Origin: Cordia subcordata
Lineage: Eukaryota; Streptophyta; Magnoliopsida; Boraginales; Cordiaceae
Direction: 5' to 3'
Assembly: GCA_028554755.1 (NCBI GenBank)
Contig: JAPTOF010000031.1
Location: 1,345,001 to 1,409,000 of the forward strand
Length of the DNA: 64,000 nucleotides
Notes under the pieces: model-generated
Told to the model about the DNA's origin: nothing
What the model saw: only the letters and a program-made list of their open reading frames with translations
Databases searched by the model: none
Program-made: the position numbers and the translations under genes
In this document: in pieces, positions 10,065 to 21,781 of the stretch
Position numbering within the stretch: position 1 is the first letter of the stretch
Layout of the letters: every line of letters begins with the position of its first letter

Positions 10065-11973
10065 TAATACGTTGTCTCTCGAGTGCAAGCTCTAAAGACT
10101 TGCAAGCGCACGGATCGGTATAGTAAAGTGTATGCAAGTGCGGGGTCGATTCCATAGGGGGAGGCTATATTGTGAGATGGATTCTATGTGTGTGTTCTAG
10201 AGTGTGCCTAAAAAGAAACCTAAACTATCTTTTTTTGGGGTTTTGGATGGTTGAGAGCTCTAGCTAAAACGAGTTAAACTAAACTATGGGAATGGAAAAG
10301 TGGGAGACATGCTAATCTAAAGGAACTAACAAATGGAAAGATGTTAGGGTGACTTCAACTTATGAATGGGTGATTCTATACTCAAATGCTATGGGATTAA
10401 AGAACGATGGATTACTTTCATAATTGCTCTAAACTAGGTTGCTAAATCAATGTCTTAGTTTCCACCTAGGACTCGGTGTGGGTCCGTCCTTAGGTGACGC
10501 CTCCTAGAGCTACGGCGTGGTCCTTATGACCTAGGGCCTTAAGAGTGACCAATTAGCTTCCTAGGTGACTTAGAATGAATCTACCCTAGTACCTAAATCA
10601 TTGGCTGGATTTAAATCCAAGATATAGTGTGGCTAAGGTTGACTAATCCCATCCTGAATCCTATTGGCTGGATTTAAAGCCAAAGGAGACTCGGCCTAGG
10701 CTAGCCCTAAATTACTTACCGTCATTCTAAGGTCACTACAGCGAGATTTGACTTGATATCACGTTCATACATGTTCTAGGCCAAGGTGTTTGTGAATAAA
10801 AGGATCTATTCAACTGCCAGACATCATCATGCTCAGATTACACCATTAGAATCAATTAACAACCAACATGTATGCGTTATTGAAGTCATATTCACTACTA
10901 GGGACGCAAATATACACATAGACATGAATATAAGCATTACCCACTTCATAGCATCCACATATAAACACATAGACATAATTATAGCATGGATTAGATATGT
11001 TTAGTAATAAATAGACTTCAATTTATACACAGGCTACTCATTAAGACATTTAATCAAATACTTAGACATAAATGAGGAAATAACCATTTGAACAAGAAAA
11101 TAAAACATGTATATATTCTGCCATTTAATCCCATATTATAAGAGTATATAGCTAACTCACTACATAAGTTAAATCACCCTACACAAATCTACTCAATCAT
11201 AATAAGAGATAGAATGAAAGAGAGTTTATGAAGCTTCCCTTTCATTCTAGCTAATCTTGTACAAAGCTTTTGAGCAACTTGAATCCAAATGTTGAAACCC
11301 CCTAAATTCTCTTGATTCAAGGTGATGAAAATGTTGAGAAAGTGTGTGTGATGTGGGTAAAGACTAGGGTTAAGTGTGTGTGTGTGTGTGATGGGTGTAT
11401 AAAGATCATCTCTAGAATTGTCAAAAAGATCCCCCTTTAAGTCTAAAAATTGGGCTTTTATATCAGCTTTTTTATGATATGCTGGTCGACTAAGCTAGTC
11501 GATTGGCTTTTCCTCTTAGCTCAATCGGCTTTGTGGTGATGTTCTATGGACTGGCCGGTCGACTTGCTTGGTCTACCAGCTTTGGAGGGGTGGTCGTCCC
11601 GCTATTTTTAGCACCTCTCTAGAGTGGTCGGTCAACTTAACCGGTCGACCGACTCCTTCTCTTAAGTCGTTCAACTGACTTCCTTCCTCCATTCTTTGTC
11701 TTTCTGGCCTTTGATCTTCTCTTTTTGTCCCGTACATCTCTCACCTTTATCACTTGTCATTGCCCAATCTCGATCTTAACCCAAAGTTCACGTAAATCAT
11801 TAAAAACAAATAATTAGTGTAGCAATTTGTCTCTTAAATTCAATACGTACATTTGTTTACGCTTAAGCCTTTTCTTATCAAAAGCACTGCACCAATGCAT
11901 CTTTATGAGCACTTAATACCGCTTAATCGTAGGCAAATGACAATGCAAACACACACAAAAACACAACATATCA
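10065..11973 (-). repeat. TE4 3' LTR (left copy)
   Basis: This repeat of 1909 bp pairs with 19355-21242. In plus-strand view it starts TAATACG (partner TGATACG) and ends ACATATCA. The TATA box read on the minus strand is GATATAAAAGC (11454-11464). CCGG/GTCGAC-rich copies lie just upstream of it in the element's direction (11480-11660), including AACCGGTCGACCGACT at 11639-11654. Confidence 0.92.
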
Positions 11974-13354
11974 ACACCCCCAAACCTTCTCCTTGCTTGT
12001 CCCCAAGCAAGCCCGATTTTAAGTTTATTTCTAAAGCCGATGCTAAAGGTTACCTAAGGGATTCACTCTCTACCAAAATTAGTCTAAGAAGCATGAAGGG
12101 GGCAATCCTATTGTAGAAAGATCCCTAAGCCTCTTTGGATCTTCCTTCTACTCATAAGGGGTCTCGTTCCTTATAGGAATTTCCCAAGTAGCCAAACTAC
12201 CACGAGCCTGGGATTTTAACTCACACACTTGGGATGTTGATATTTTGCGCCCCCTCAACTATCATGGCTTCCCCAACATGCACAAAGCCTCAAAGACAAG
12301 AAGAGAGAGAATATACATAAACAATGGCTCATAATAAGCCTTATTCACATATCTTCATAGATGATAACTTGTGCTAAGTTGACATTGTGTCACTTATGCA
12401 CTTATTCACAAAACTTTTTAGTGCCTTTGGCTTTTTCTCTTTTTCACTTTTTTTTTATATATTTGCACTTTTTTTTGCCTTTTTCAAATTTTTTTTGAAC
12501 TTTTCATGCTTTGAACTACGTTTACACAAAAACAAAGAAAAAGAAAGGCTTGAGCAAATAAAAAGGAACCAATCAAGGAAGGGGCACTCATATCAACAAC
12601 CCTTTTCCACACTCTTTCCTACCAAGTTATGGGGCGGCTACAAGGGTTATTCTTTAAAGGTCCTCACTCCCCACAACTTTGAAAGGAATCCCCTCCAAGA
12701 TTTAGCTTTGAAACCACTCTATTCATTTCCCCACAATGCATCTCATATTTACCAATCAATAGAGTCAATCACAATGATCAACAAAAAAATAAATGACTCT
12801 ACATGTATCAAAATTGAAAAATTTTCACCATTTTTAAGTGCATAATGCAATCTACCCTAAGCAAGATACATAACAAGAAAACCAAACTCCCACACCCTCA
12901 AACCTAAACCTTGCTTGTCCTCAAGCAAATAGAGCAAAACACTTAAACAAGCAAATTGGCATTACAAAGCAAGTAAGAGTGGCGGGGATGGGGTAAAAAC
13001 ATGGGGAACAAGTGGAGAAAGGATAGATACAACCTTGCATTTTCTTCAAAGCTTTCCATGCCAATGATAAATCACCATACTACTTACCCTGCGACTCACA
13101 ATTCATAAACACTCACAAAGAAAACAAGATTAGTAGCATTGCCTATGCTTACATTGGCATATGTAATAATGAGCAATAGTGTATCTTATGGGACAAAGGA
13201 TCGGGATTCAACACTTTGATGTGAGTGAAAGAAAAAAGAAAGAAGACAAAAAGGAAAGAAAGTAAAACAAATGCAAAATTACAAAATTGAACCCAGGTTG
13301 CCTCCTAGTAGTGCTAATCATCATGCCGTCAGCCGGGCAAACACCAACTCATTT
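11974..13354 (-). other. TE4 noncoding 3' module
   Basis: The module lies between the integrase stop and the 3' LTR. It has the terminal polypurine tract (11974-12014), the 'gatattttgcgcc...cacgagcc' block (12190-12260), the element TGACATTGTGTCA (12380-12392), the A-rich tract (T-rich in plus view, 12430-12530), and the internal polypurine-like signal (12887-12930). Content and order match TE2, TE5, TE9 and TE13. On the opposite strand a frame is open from GTG 12387 to 12845; see the findings. Confidence 0.75.
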
Positions 13355-14720
13355 TCAACTTCCATAGACGGGGTCCTGAAGCATTAAAACCTCCACACGA
13401 GCCATGCTCGGATCATATGCATGCTTCAGGCATTGCCCATTCACAGTCAACTCTTGGCCATCTTTCAAGTCTTTGATCTTGACTGCTCCGGAAGGGTGGA
13501 CAACCAACACCTTATATGGACCATCCCATCTTGTCTTAAGCTTACCTGGAAAGAGTTTCAATCGTGAGTTAAATAACCAAACTTTATCGGAGGGAGAGAA
13601 TGATTTCTTAATAATGTGTTTATCATGAATTCTCTTTATTCTATCCTTATAAAGCTTGGCATTCTCATACACCTCAAATCTAAGCTCTTCCAATTCTGCT
13701 AGGTCTAGCTTCCTTTTCTCACCCGTTCTTGCCAAATCAAAATTTAAGGCCTTGATGGTCCAATAAGCTCTATGCTCAAGCTCTACCAACAAGTGACAAG
13801 CTTTCCCATAAACCAATCTATACGAAGACATACCAATAGAAGTCTTAAAGGCAGTACAGTAAGCCCACAAAGCATCATTTAGCCTAATGGACCAATCTCT
13901 CCTACTGGGCCTAACCGTTTTCTCTAAAATGTGCTTGATCTCCCTATTAGACACCTCTACTTGTCCACTAGTTTGCAGGTGATAAGGAGTAGCTACCTTA
14001 TGGATGATCGAATATCTTCTTAACAAGGCCTCTAAAGTCCTATGACAAAAATGCAAACCCCTATCACTAATCAAGACCCTAGGAACTCCAAATCTAGAAA
14101 AAATGTTCTCCTTAATGAACTTAACCACTACCAGTGCATGTCGGAATTGCTTTAACCCATTTGGACACATAATTAACGGCCACTAAAATGTATTGGTACC
14201 CAAAGAAAGGTGGAAATGGACCCATAAAATCTATACCCCCAACATCAAACAACTCACATAGAAGAATAGGGGATAAAGGCATCATGTTTCTCCTAGAGAT
14301 GGACCCGGATTGTTGACATCTAAAACACTTTTTACAATACTCTTGGGCATCCCTGAAGAGAGTTGGCCAAAATAATTCACATTGCAAGACCTTCGTGGCA
14401 GTCTTCTTCCCACTAAAATGACCTCCACACCTCTTATCATGACACATGCTCAAAACGCTCTCAAACTCATCCTCGGGCACACACCGGTGAATCATTTGAT
14501 CTGCACATACTTCAAAAAAATAGGGATCCTCCCGAAAGAAATGCCTAACTTGTGCTAGGAACCTATCTCTTTCTCTTTTCTCCCAATGGGAAGGAAAATG
14601 CCCTGTGGCAAGATAGTTGACAATATGAGCAAACCAAGGTGTGTGATGAGAGATGGCAAACAATTGCTCATCGGGAAATGAATCATGAAAAGGGGATGGA
14701 TCACTAGAAGACTCACTAAC
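13355..14720 (-). pseudogene. TE4 integrase (frameshifted)
   Basis: Integrase joins retroelement DNA to the genome. A zinc-binding HHCC region is visible near the start ([14 protein letters not shown], then CKKCFRCQ). The core has the Asp of GIDFMGPF, the Asp of LISDRGLHF and the Glu of [12 protein letters not shown], so the DDE triad is still present. A frameshift lies between about 14125 and 14150, after KAIPTC. The C-terminal part keeps the gypsy/Athila signature [20 protein letters not shown] and ends with a normal stop at 13355. Apart from the frameshift this is the best-preserved coding region in the window. Confidence 0.9.
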
Positions 14721-15183
14721 AAGACGGGAAAGATGATCCACAACTAAATTTTCTCTACCCTTCTTATCCCAGATTTCGATGTCAAACTCTTGAAAGAGGA
14801 GCAACCACCTAATCAAATGGGGCTTAGACTCTTTCTTAGACAACAAATACTTCAATGCTGTATGATTGGTGGAGACAGTCACTTTAGACCCTAGGATGTT
14901 TGACCTAAACTTGTCAAGGGAGAAGACTATTATTAGAAGCTCTTTTTCTGTGGTGGTATAGTTCTTTTGGGCTTCATCGAGAGTCTTGCTAGCATAGTAC
15001 ACAACATGGGCCAACTTATCCTTCCTTTGACAGCTCTTATTGCATAATCAGATGCATCACACATAACCTCAAATGGGAGACTGTAGTTAGGTGGTTGGAT
15101 AATCAAGGATGTAGACAATAAGGATTTAAGCCTATTGAAAGCCCTAACATACTTATCATCAAAGTCAAAAGGGACATCTTATG
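14721..15183 (-). pseudogene. TE4 RNase H (frameshifted, one active-site change)
   Basis: RNase H removes the RNA strand during reverse transcription. The start of the domain ([15 protein letters not shown]) is in one frame near 15050-15080. The rest ([20 protein letters not shown] onward) is in another, beginning near 15010. The Asp expected in the 'TDH' motif is Asn (VSTNHTAL, codon 14865-14867), a G-to-A type change. The domain ends with [10 protein letters not shown], the usual junction to integrase. Confidence 0.85.
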
Positions 15184-16484
15184 CTAAGAGCCTAGACAAG
15201 GGACGTGTAATGTGGCTAAAATCCTTAATGAATGGTAGAATCCTGTATGTCCTGGAAAAGATCTAATATCCTTGACACAATTAGGAACAGGCAACTTTTC
15301 AATTAATTCTACCTTAGTTGGGTCAACTTGAATACCACTAGATGAGACAACATGACCTAACACTATCCCTCGTTGCATCATGAAGTGGGATTTCTCCCAG
15401 CTCAACACTAGATTTTTCTCCACATATGGGTCTAAGACTAGAGAGAGGTGACTCGAGCATTCTTCAAAACTATCACCAAAGACTGAGAAATCATCCATGA
15501 ATATCTCTAAATGCCTCTCAATCATGTCACCAAAAATGGCCATCATACACCTCTGGAAAGTCGCTAGGGCATTACAAAGACCGAAGGGTATTCTTCTATA
15601 AGCACAACTGCCATAGGGACAAGTAAAGGTGGTCTTCTCTTGGCCCTCGAGAAACACAGGGATCTGATTATAACCCGAATAGCCATCTAGAAAATAATAG
15701 TAGCTATGCCCTACTACTCTATCTAAGATCTGGTCTAGAAAAGATAATGGGAAATGATCCTTCCTAGTTTTGGAGTTGAGCTTCCTATAATCAATGTAGA
15801 CTCTCCATCCCATGGGAGTACGTGTATGGATAAGCTCTCTTCTTTCATTATCAACAACCGTGATCCCAGACTTCTTAGGGATGACTTGGATCAGGCTAAC
15901 CTATTCACTATCGGAGATCGGATAAATAATGCCTGTATCTAAAAGCTTAATGATCTCTTTCTTAATTCCTTCACTCATGTGTGGGTTTAGCCTCCTTTGC
16001 ATCTCCTTAGAAGGAATGGCTCCATCCTTTGAATATGATGCATACAAACCGAAGGGTCTATACCTCTCAGATCATCAATTTTCCACCCTATAGCCTTTTT
16101 ATGTTTCCTAAGAACCTCTAAGAGATGTTCCTCATGCTCACTAGAAAGATCGGAAGCTATGATGACTGGGAGGGTCTCACTAGGGCCTAGGAATGCATAC
16201 TTCAAATAATCGGGAAAAGGTTTGAGCTCTAAAGAAGGGTTAGGCTCCACCAAGGGGGACTCAACCTCAACATCATCAACAGGGACATCACTAGAATCAA
16301 GACTAGAAGGATTAACCTTAAGTGACTTATCAATGAAAGAACTCTCAAATATGGAGGTAGAGGCTATACACTTCCACTCTAAAGTGTCTAAATCAAACCT
16401 AGTCAATAATGCCTCAAATTTCCTCAATTCTTCTCCATTGGTCATAGTCTTCTCTACAAGGTCCTTGACACAAGAATCAATCAC
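15184..16484 (-). pseudogene. TE4 reverse transcriptase and upstream linker (interrupted)
   Basis: The linker (16484-15987) carries a typical Athila segment, LKYAFLGPSETLPVIIASDL, then HKKAIGWKIDDLRGI. The palm and fingers follow at 15813-15184 with IDYRKLNSKTRKDHFPL, FLDGYSGYNQIP, FGLCNALATFQRCM and the catalytic box FMDDFSVFGDS. All three catalytic Asp residues are present. A break separates the linker from the palm near 15990-15820, and another frameshift after FPGHTGFYHS disturbs the thumb and connection. Confidence 0.9.
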
Positions 16485-16514
16485 TTCAACCCTAAAGCAC
16501 TCTTCTACATCCTC

Positions 16515-16883
16515 TCATTCTATATTAGCTCTATTCACCGCCTCAGCAACCTTTATAGTGGACCTTAAATTCCAAAATTTTATCTCTAATAACCCCGACC
16601 TACAATGAATAATAGCATCTGTGGTGGCTAGGAAAGGGCGACCTAGAAGAATGGATGTAGAATGTCGGGAGTCATATCCTGAATCCATATCTAACACTAT
16701 GAAGTCCACAGGGTACACAAACTCGCCTACCTGTAGCATAACATCCTCTATCACACCCCTAGGTCTACGCTCGGACCTATCAACTAGCTGAAGAGTAACA
16801 TGTGTAGGGGACAACTCACCTAGACCTAGCTGCTGATAGATGGAGTAGGGAATGAGATTCACACTAGATCCTAAATCTAACAA
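16515..16883 (-). pseudogene. TE4 aspartic protease region
   Basis: This is a retropepsin-like domain that would cut the polyprotein. It begins with LDLGSSVNLIPYSIYQQLGL, where DLG is the form of the active-site triad usual in Athila elements, and has the second signature SILLGRPFLATTDAII. It is in a different frame from the gag-side linker and is separated from RT by a stop. Confidence 0.85.
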
Positions 16884-17007
16884 GGCGTAATTAGTCTGGG
16901 TCTCTCGGATCCTACAAGGAATGGTGAAAGGTCACTCGTATTGGGCGGAAGGCCTGAAGTACAAATACTAGTCACCTTCTATGCAAGCCTCACTTTCTTA
17001 GGAATGT

Positions 17008-17581
17008 TCAATGACCTACACTTCCTTGTACAAAGATCCTTAAAGAATTTAGAATAAGAGGGGATGGAAAAGATCGCTCTGTCAAAGGAAGATTAACCTT
17101 AAGGTCCTTATGATGCTCTAAAACCTTGAAAAACCTAGAATCCTCACTAGGTGTAGGCCTTTCTAAGGCAGATGGAAAAGGAACTCTAGGCTCAACACCT
17201 CTAAACACATGGGAATCATCAATAGTCTTCTTTCCCTCCTGATGTGGGTGGGAAGTACTGCTCTCTCCATGGTCTCTAATGGGGGTGGGAAGTACTACTC
17301 TCTCCATGGTCTCTAATGGGCTCATCTCTCTCAATAGGACTCTCTCTAGAATTTCCCTCAATAGGGCTACTATGTGGTGCTCTAGACTCGGAAGGACCAC
17401 TAAGTGCAGACATTGTAAAGTCAACTCCTACCCTATTATCCACTACCCTACCACTCCTAAGAGTGGTGACTACCTTAGCTTGGGCTTGAGAGGGATAAGT
17501 GGTATCGGTGGAGGAATATGACTGGACACTAGGGTTCACCTCCGGCTGAGAAGGTAATTTCCTGGGGTCTCTAGCGCTCAA
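17008..17581 (-). pseudogene. TE4 gag-protease linker with an internal duplication
   Basis: This is the low-complexity linker typical of Athila elements (LPSQPEVNPSVQ, then VVTTLRSGRVV). It is readable in two overlapping frames because a 38-bp tandem duplication at 17245-17320 shifts the phase. Both frames contain RDHGESSTSHPH. The downstream frame holds VPFPSALERP and LKVNLPLTE, which match the TE5 linker. Confidence 0.75.
17245..17320 (-). repeat. 38-bp tandem duplication in the TE4 linker
   Basis: Two adjacent copies (17245-17282 and 17283-17320) start with gggtgggaagtact and differ at few positions. A 38-bp unit shifts the reading frame, so this change alone would break the polyprotein. 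Confidence 0.85.
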
Positions 17582-17853
17582 CTGACTAGCAATATGTCCT
17601 AACTATGCCTCAAACCTTGCCATTTGCTGCCTATTTTCTGCCAATTCCTATTGCTGGTTCTGAATGAACCGCATTATCTTCATCATGTCATTACTAGGAG
17701 GTTGGCTACTAGAGGGAGCAGGTAAAGCCTGAGGTTTAGGAGCACTAGTGAGACGGGGCTGATAAGATGATAGAAACCTAGGGGATATTGAGGACGTGGT
17801 CACTACTGAGGTGGAACCTAAAGATGTGAACTAGACTTATGCTGACCTTGTCT

Positions 17854-19080
17854 CTAAGAAAATTTTGGGTTATCCTTCCAACCCAGATTGTATGTGTTTG
17901 AGTATGGATTATACTCATGAGAATAACCTTGTGTGGCATACACTTCCTCTTTCATGAATTCAGAAAATTGAGAAGCTAAAGGGCATGCTATGGTCTCATG
18001 AGATGACTCGAAACACAATGCACAAACTTCAACAGCTAAAGAGGCAGAGGACGAACCTATAGAACTAGTCCTATGACCTTGGGATGAAAGAGACAAAGAA
18101 ATAAAATGATTTAGCTTATTCATCAAAGCCTCAAACCTAGTGACTAAATCTAAAGAAATTCCAACCTCACTAACACTTCTTTTGTTACCTCATCGACTAG
18201 ACCTTTCCATAGCAAAATTTTGAAAACAATTTTTAGCCATCATTTCTATTTTCTCCCATGCCTCAGTCGATCTCAAGAGATAGAAGCCACCACCGGAGGC
18301 GGCATTGATCATCACCCTGTTTTGTTCATTTAAGCCTCGAAAGAAATATTGCAATAGGTCACGATTGCCATACTCATGGTATGGACATTGCCTAAGAAGA
18401 TCCCTAAACCTCTCCCAAAGCTCATGAAAGGATTCTAGATCATGTTGGGAGAAAGTCATAATGACAGTCCTAAGGTTGGCTGTCTTGGCCATGGGATACA
18501 ATTTTTTAAAGAACTTAGATTAAAGCTTAACCTATGTAGTAATACAACCGCTAGGTAAGGAATGCAACCAAGCCCTAGCCTCATCCTTAAGAGAGAAAGG
18601 AAACAATCTTAGACGTATGACCTCTTGGAAGACATTGGGGACATGGAGAGTGGAACTCATCTTAACAAAATCCGTGATATGATCTAGAGGACTCTTATTG
18701 CTTCTCCTGTAGAAGGAAGGAAGCATAGCCAATATATTAGGCTTAATCTCAAAGTTTGTCTCCCTCAAACCCGAAATTTGAATAGCCAAATTAGGCTCAA
18801 AGGCTTCGGGGAGAAAGAATTGCCTAAGAGTGGGTTCCTCATCTATGGGTGGATCAGGTCTACGGGGCTCTTATCTAAAATGATCTTGGGCTTGATGCCC
18901 ATGGTGATCATGAGGTGGAATGGGATTCATCAGGGGATTGGGAAGATTAGGAGGATGATTGGGATCAGCTATCTCCTCAAGAAGATCTCCTAAATTCCTA
19001 AAATGGTTAGCAATTCTATCGGGTTTGGGATTAGGAGAAACTAGGGGATTTCTAAGGGATCTCCTACCAAGCATGCCCAA
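17854..19080 (-). pseudogene. TE4 gag (four pieces in one frame)
   Basis: Gag would form the particle that packages element RNA. Four open pieces share one frame from the ATG at 19080 to 17854, cut by stops at 18871, 18532 and 18190. The stop at 18532 is TAG where related gags have Trp (ITTW). Family signatures are IRLRLFPFSLKDEARAWLHS, SFHELWERFRDLLRQCP and the zinc knuckle CALCFESSHETIAC (C-x2-C-x4-H-x4-C), followed by NPYSNTYNLGWKDNPKFS. These place it with Athila gag. Confidence 0.88.
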
Positions 19081-19354
19081 ACTATCCTAACTTTGGCCAC
19101 TTCAACCCCCGAAAACTTTCAATATTCATAAAACTACAGCAAATAAACTACAATCCTAGAAAGTCTACTAAAAATAAAGACAAAAGCTAAAATAGATAAA
19201 CAAAAACTAAAGCAAGGTAATTTAAACAATAACAAGATAAGTAGAGACTAAACAAAATATAAAGGAAAAGCAAGAAAACAAGAAAAGCAACTACCAAAAT
19301 GCACAAACAAAGAATGCAAACCACCGTGTCTCCTCGACAACGACCCCAAGAACT
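19081..19354 (-). other. TE4 leader and primer-binding site
   Basis: This is noncoding leader between the 5' LTR and gag. The primer site is at 19331-19348; read on the minus strand it is TGGGGTCGTTGTCGAGGA, a worn form of the tRNA-Asp complement, six bases inside the LTR end. Confidence 0.75.
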
Positions 19355-21242
19355 TGATACGTCGTCTCTCGAGTGCAAGCTCTAAAGACCTGCCAGCACA
19401 TGGATTGGTGCAGTAAAGTGTACGCAACTGCATGGTCGATTCCATAGAGAGGCTATGTTGTGAGATGGATTCTATGTGTGTGTCCTAGAGTGTTTGTGCC
19501 TAAAAAGAAACCTAAACTCTCTCTTTTTAGGGTTTTGGACGGTTGGGAGCTCTAGCTAAAATGAGTTAAAGTAAACTATGGGAATGGAAAAGTGAGGGAC
19601 AAGCGAATCTAAAGGAACTAACAAATGGAAAGATGTTAGGGTGACTTCAACTTATGAATGGGTGATTCTATACTCAAATGCTATGGGATTAAAGAATGAT
19701 GGCTTGCTTTCATAATTGCTCTAAACTAGGTTGCTAAATCAGTGTCTTAATTTCCCCCTAGGACTCGGCGCAGGTCTGTCCCTAGGCAGCGCCTCCTAGA
19801 GCTATAACGTGGTCCTTATGACCTAGGGCCTTAAGAGTGACCAATTAGCTTCCTAGGTGACTTAGAATGAACCTACCCTAGTACCTAAATCATTGGCTGG
19901 ATTTAAAGCCAAGATATAGTATGGCTAAGGTCGACTAATCCTATCCTGAATCCTATTGGCTAGATTTAAAGCCAAAGAAGACTTGGCCTAGGCTAGCCCT
20001 AAATTACTTACTGTCATTCTAAGGTCACTAAAACGAGATTTGACTTGATAGCACGTTCATACATGTTCTAGGCCAAGGTGTTCATGAATAAAAGGATCTA
20101 TTCAACTACCAAACATTGTCATGCTCGGATTACACCATTAGAAGCAATTAACAACCAACATGTATGCGTTATTGAAGTCATATTCACTACTAGGCATGCA
20201 AATATACACATAGACATAAATATAAGCATTACCCACTTCGTAGCATCCACATATAAACACATAGACATGATTATAACATGGATTAGATGTGTTTAGTAAT
20301 AAATAGACTTTAATTTATACACATGCTACTCATGAAGACATTTAATCAAACACTTAGATATGAACGAGAAAATAACCATTTGAACAAGAAAATAAAACAT
20401 GCATATATTCTGCCATTTAATCCCATATTATAAGAGTATATAGCTAACTCACTACATAAGTTAAATCACCTTACATAAGTCTACTCAATCATAATAAGAG
20501 ATAGAATGAAAGAGAGTTTATGAAGCTTCCCTTCATCCTAGGTAATCTTGTACAAAGCTCTTTAGCAACTTGAATCCAAGTGTTGAAACCCTCTAAATTC
20601 TCTTGATTCAAGGTGATGAAAATGTGTGAGAGAGTGTGTGTGATGTGGGTGAAGACTAGGGTCAAGTGTGTATGTGCGTGTGATAGGTGTGTAAAGATCC
20701 TCTCTAGAATTGTCAAAAAGATCCCTCTTTAAGTCTAAAAATTGGGCTTTTATATCATCTTTTTTACGAACTGTCTTGGTCGATCGGCTTCTCCTCTTAG
20801 CTCGAGCGGCTTTTTGGTGATGCTCTCTGGACTGGCCAGTCCACTTAGCCGGTCGACCGGCTTTGGAGGGGTGGTCGTTCGGCTATTTTTAGCACCTCTC
20901 TAGAATGGCCAGTCCACCTAGCTCCTTCTCTTAGGTCATCCGGCTGACTTTATTCCTTTATTCTTTGTCTTTTCGGCCTTCGATCTTCTCTTTTTGACCC
21001 GTACATCTCCCACCTTCATCACTTATCATTGCCCAATCTCGATCTTAACCCAAAGTTCACTTAAATCATTGAAAACAAGCAATTGGAGTAGCAATTTGTC
21101 TCTTAAACTCAATATGTACATTTGTTTACGCTTAAGCCTATTCTTATCAAAAGCACTGCACTAATGCATCTTTATAAGCACTTAATACCTCTTAATCGTA
21201 GGCAAATGACAATGCAAACACACACAAAAACACAACAAATCA
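19355..21242 (-). repeat. TE4 5' LTR (right copy)
   Basis: This repeat of 1888 bp keeps the TG...CA ends (TGATACG...AAATCA in plus view). The minus-strand TATA box GATATAAAAG is at 20747-20756. About 90 bases upstream of it in element direction lies the perfect palindrome at 20847-20862. Confidence 0.92.
20847..20862. promoter_or_regulatory. Perfect 16-bp palindrome in the TE4 LTR
   Basis: AGCCGGTCGACCGGCT reads the same on both strands. The identical 16-mer is in the LTR of TE8 (34149-34164), an element of a different superfamily. It contains three CpG sites. Similar degenerate copies surround it (GTCGAT, CCAGTCCAC). A role in promoter control or silencing is inference. Confidence 0.7.
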
Positions 21243-21247
21243 TGAGC

Positions 21248-21781
21248 ATTAAGACGATTGTTGTCCCATTCCCCATATGAAATCCCCAATCTTGGATTAG
21301 TGTATGTCATGGTCCCAATAATCATTCACTATTTCATACATCCTCATTTAGAAATCATGATTATAGGGAATCATATCATTATTTTGTGAATATTGTGAAA
21401 GTCGACCATCATTTTGATTCATGTCCTACCTTCCACCCCGATCCCCACTTTCATGCATAACCCAAGAATGCTCCTAGCAATCATATGCCCATACATACTT
21501 CCACATCTTATCATTATGATTCTAGGGAGCAGCGTCATGCATTTTCATATTGGGTTCAAGATGACTCTTCATATTTTCCATCTCATTGCTTTGAAAATCC
21601 ATCTCCTACACCGTCGTTTCCCACCCACCCTTCCTTCGAGTATTACAATGGTTTGTGCCTATAGTGATTCCAATCAAGATGTTTACCACTTTCACTGGGT
21701 TGAACCTCTTCCGTTATGTCTACACTCTCGAAGCAATTAGATCAAATGCTTGAGGAATCCCAATCTCTCATCCGATCTAAT
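21248..21781 (+). pseudogene. TE3 ORF-U, middle part
   Basis: This follows on from 10064 across TE4. It completes the first knuckle (H-x4-C) and carries the remains of a second one near 21385-21430 (CEYCES, then H-FDS-C one frame away). The Tyr/Ser/Pro-rich stretch near 21540-21650 keeps the Trp (SYWVQDDSSY) that is a stop in TE13. It ends at the TE5 insertion within the helical block. Confidence 0.55.

Larger units (their letters stand above)
10065..21242 (-). mobile_element. TE4: Athila-type gag-pol LTR retrotransposon
   Basis: This element of 11.2 kb lies on the minus strand. It has LTRs at 10065-11973 (3') and 19355-21242 (5'), a tRNA-Asp primer site next to the right LTR, and polypurine tracts next to the left one. 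It is flanked by a perfect 5-bp target duplication TGAGC (10060-10064 and 21243-21247). Internal order in its own direction is gag, protease, RT, RNase H, integrase, then a noncoding 3' module. The MDDF box in RT and the CALCxESSH knuckle in gag fit the Athila lineage. Every gene has stops or frameshifts, so it no longer moves unaided. No envelope-like frame is seen after integrase. Confidence 0.92.

Noticed and set aside
10786..11004. Open frame of 72 codons repeated with high similarity at 20078-20296
   Set aside because: Both lie at the same place in the two LTRs of TE4. They are similar because the LTRs are duplicates, not because a protein is conserved.
12387..12845. Phe-rich, membrane-like 152-codon frame taken at first as a possible envelope gene of TE4
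   Set aside because: It is antisense to TE4, its start is a GTG, and the hydrophobic run is the A-rich tract read backwards. It is kept only as a low-certainty antisense observation.
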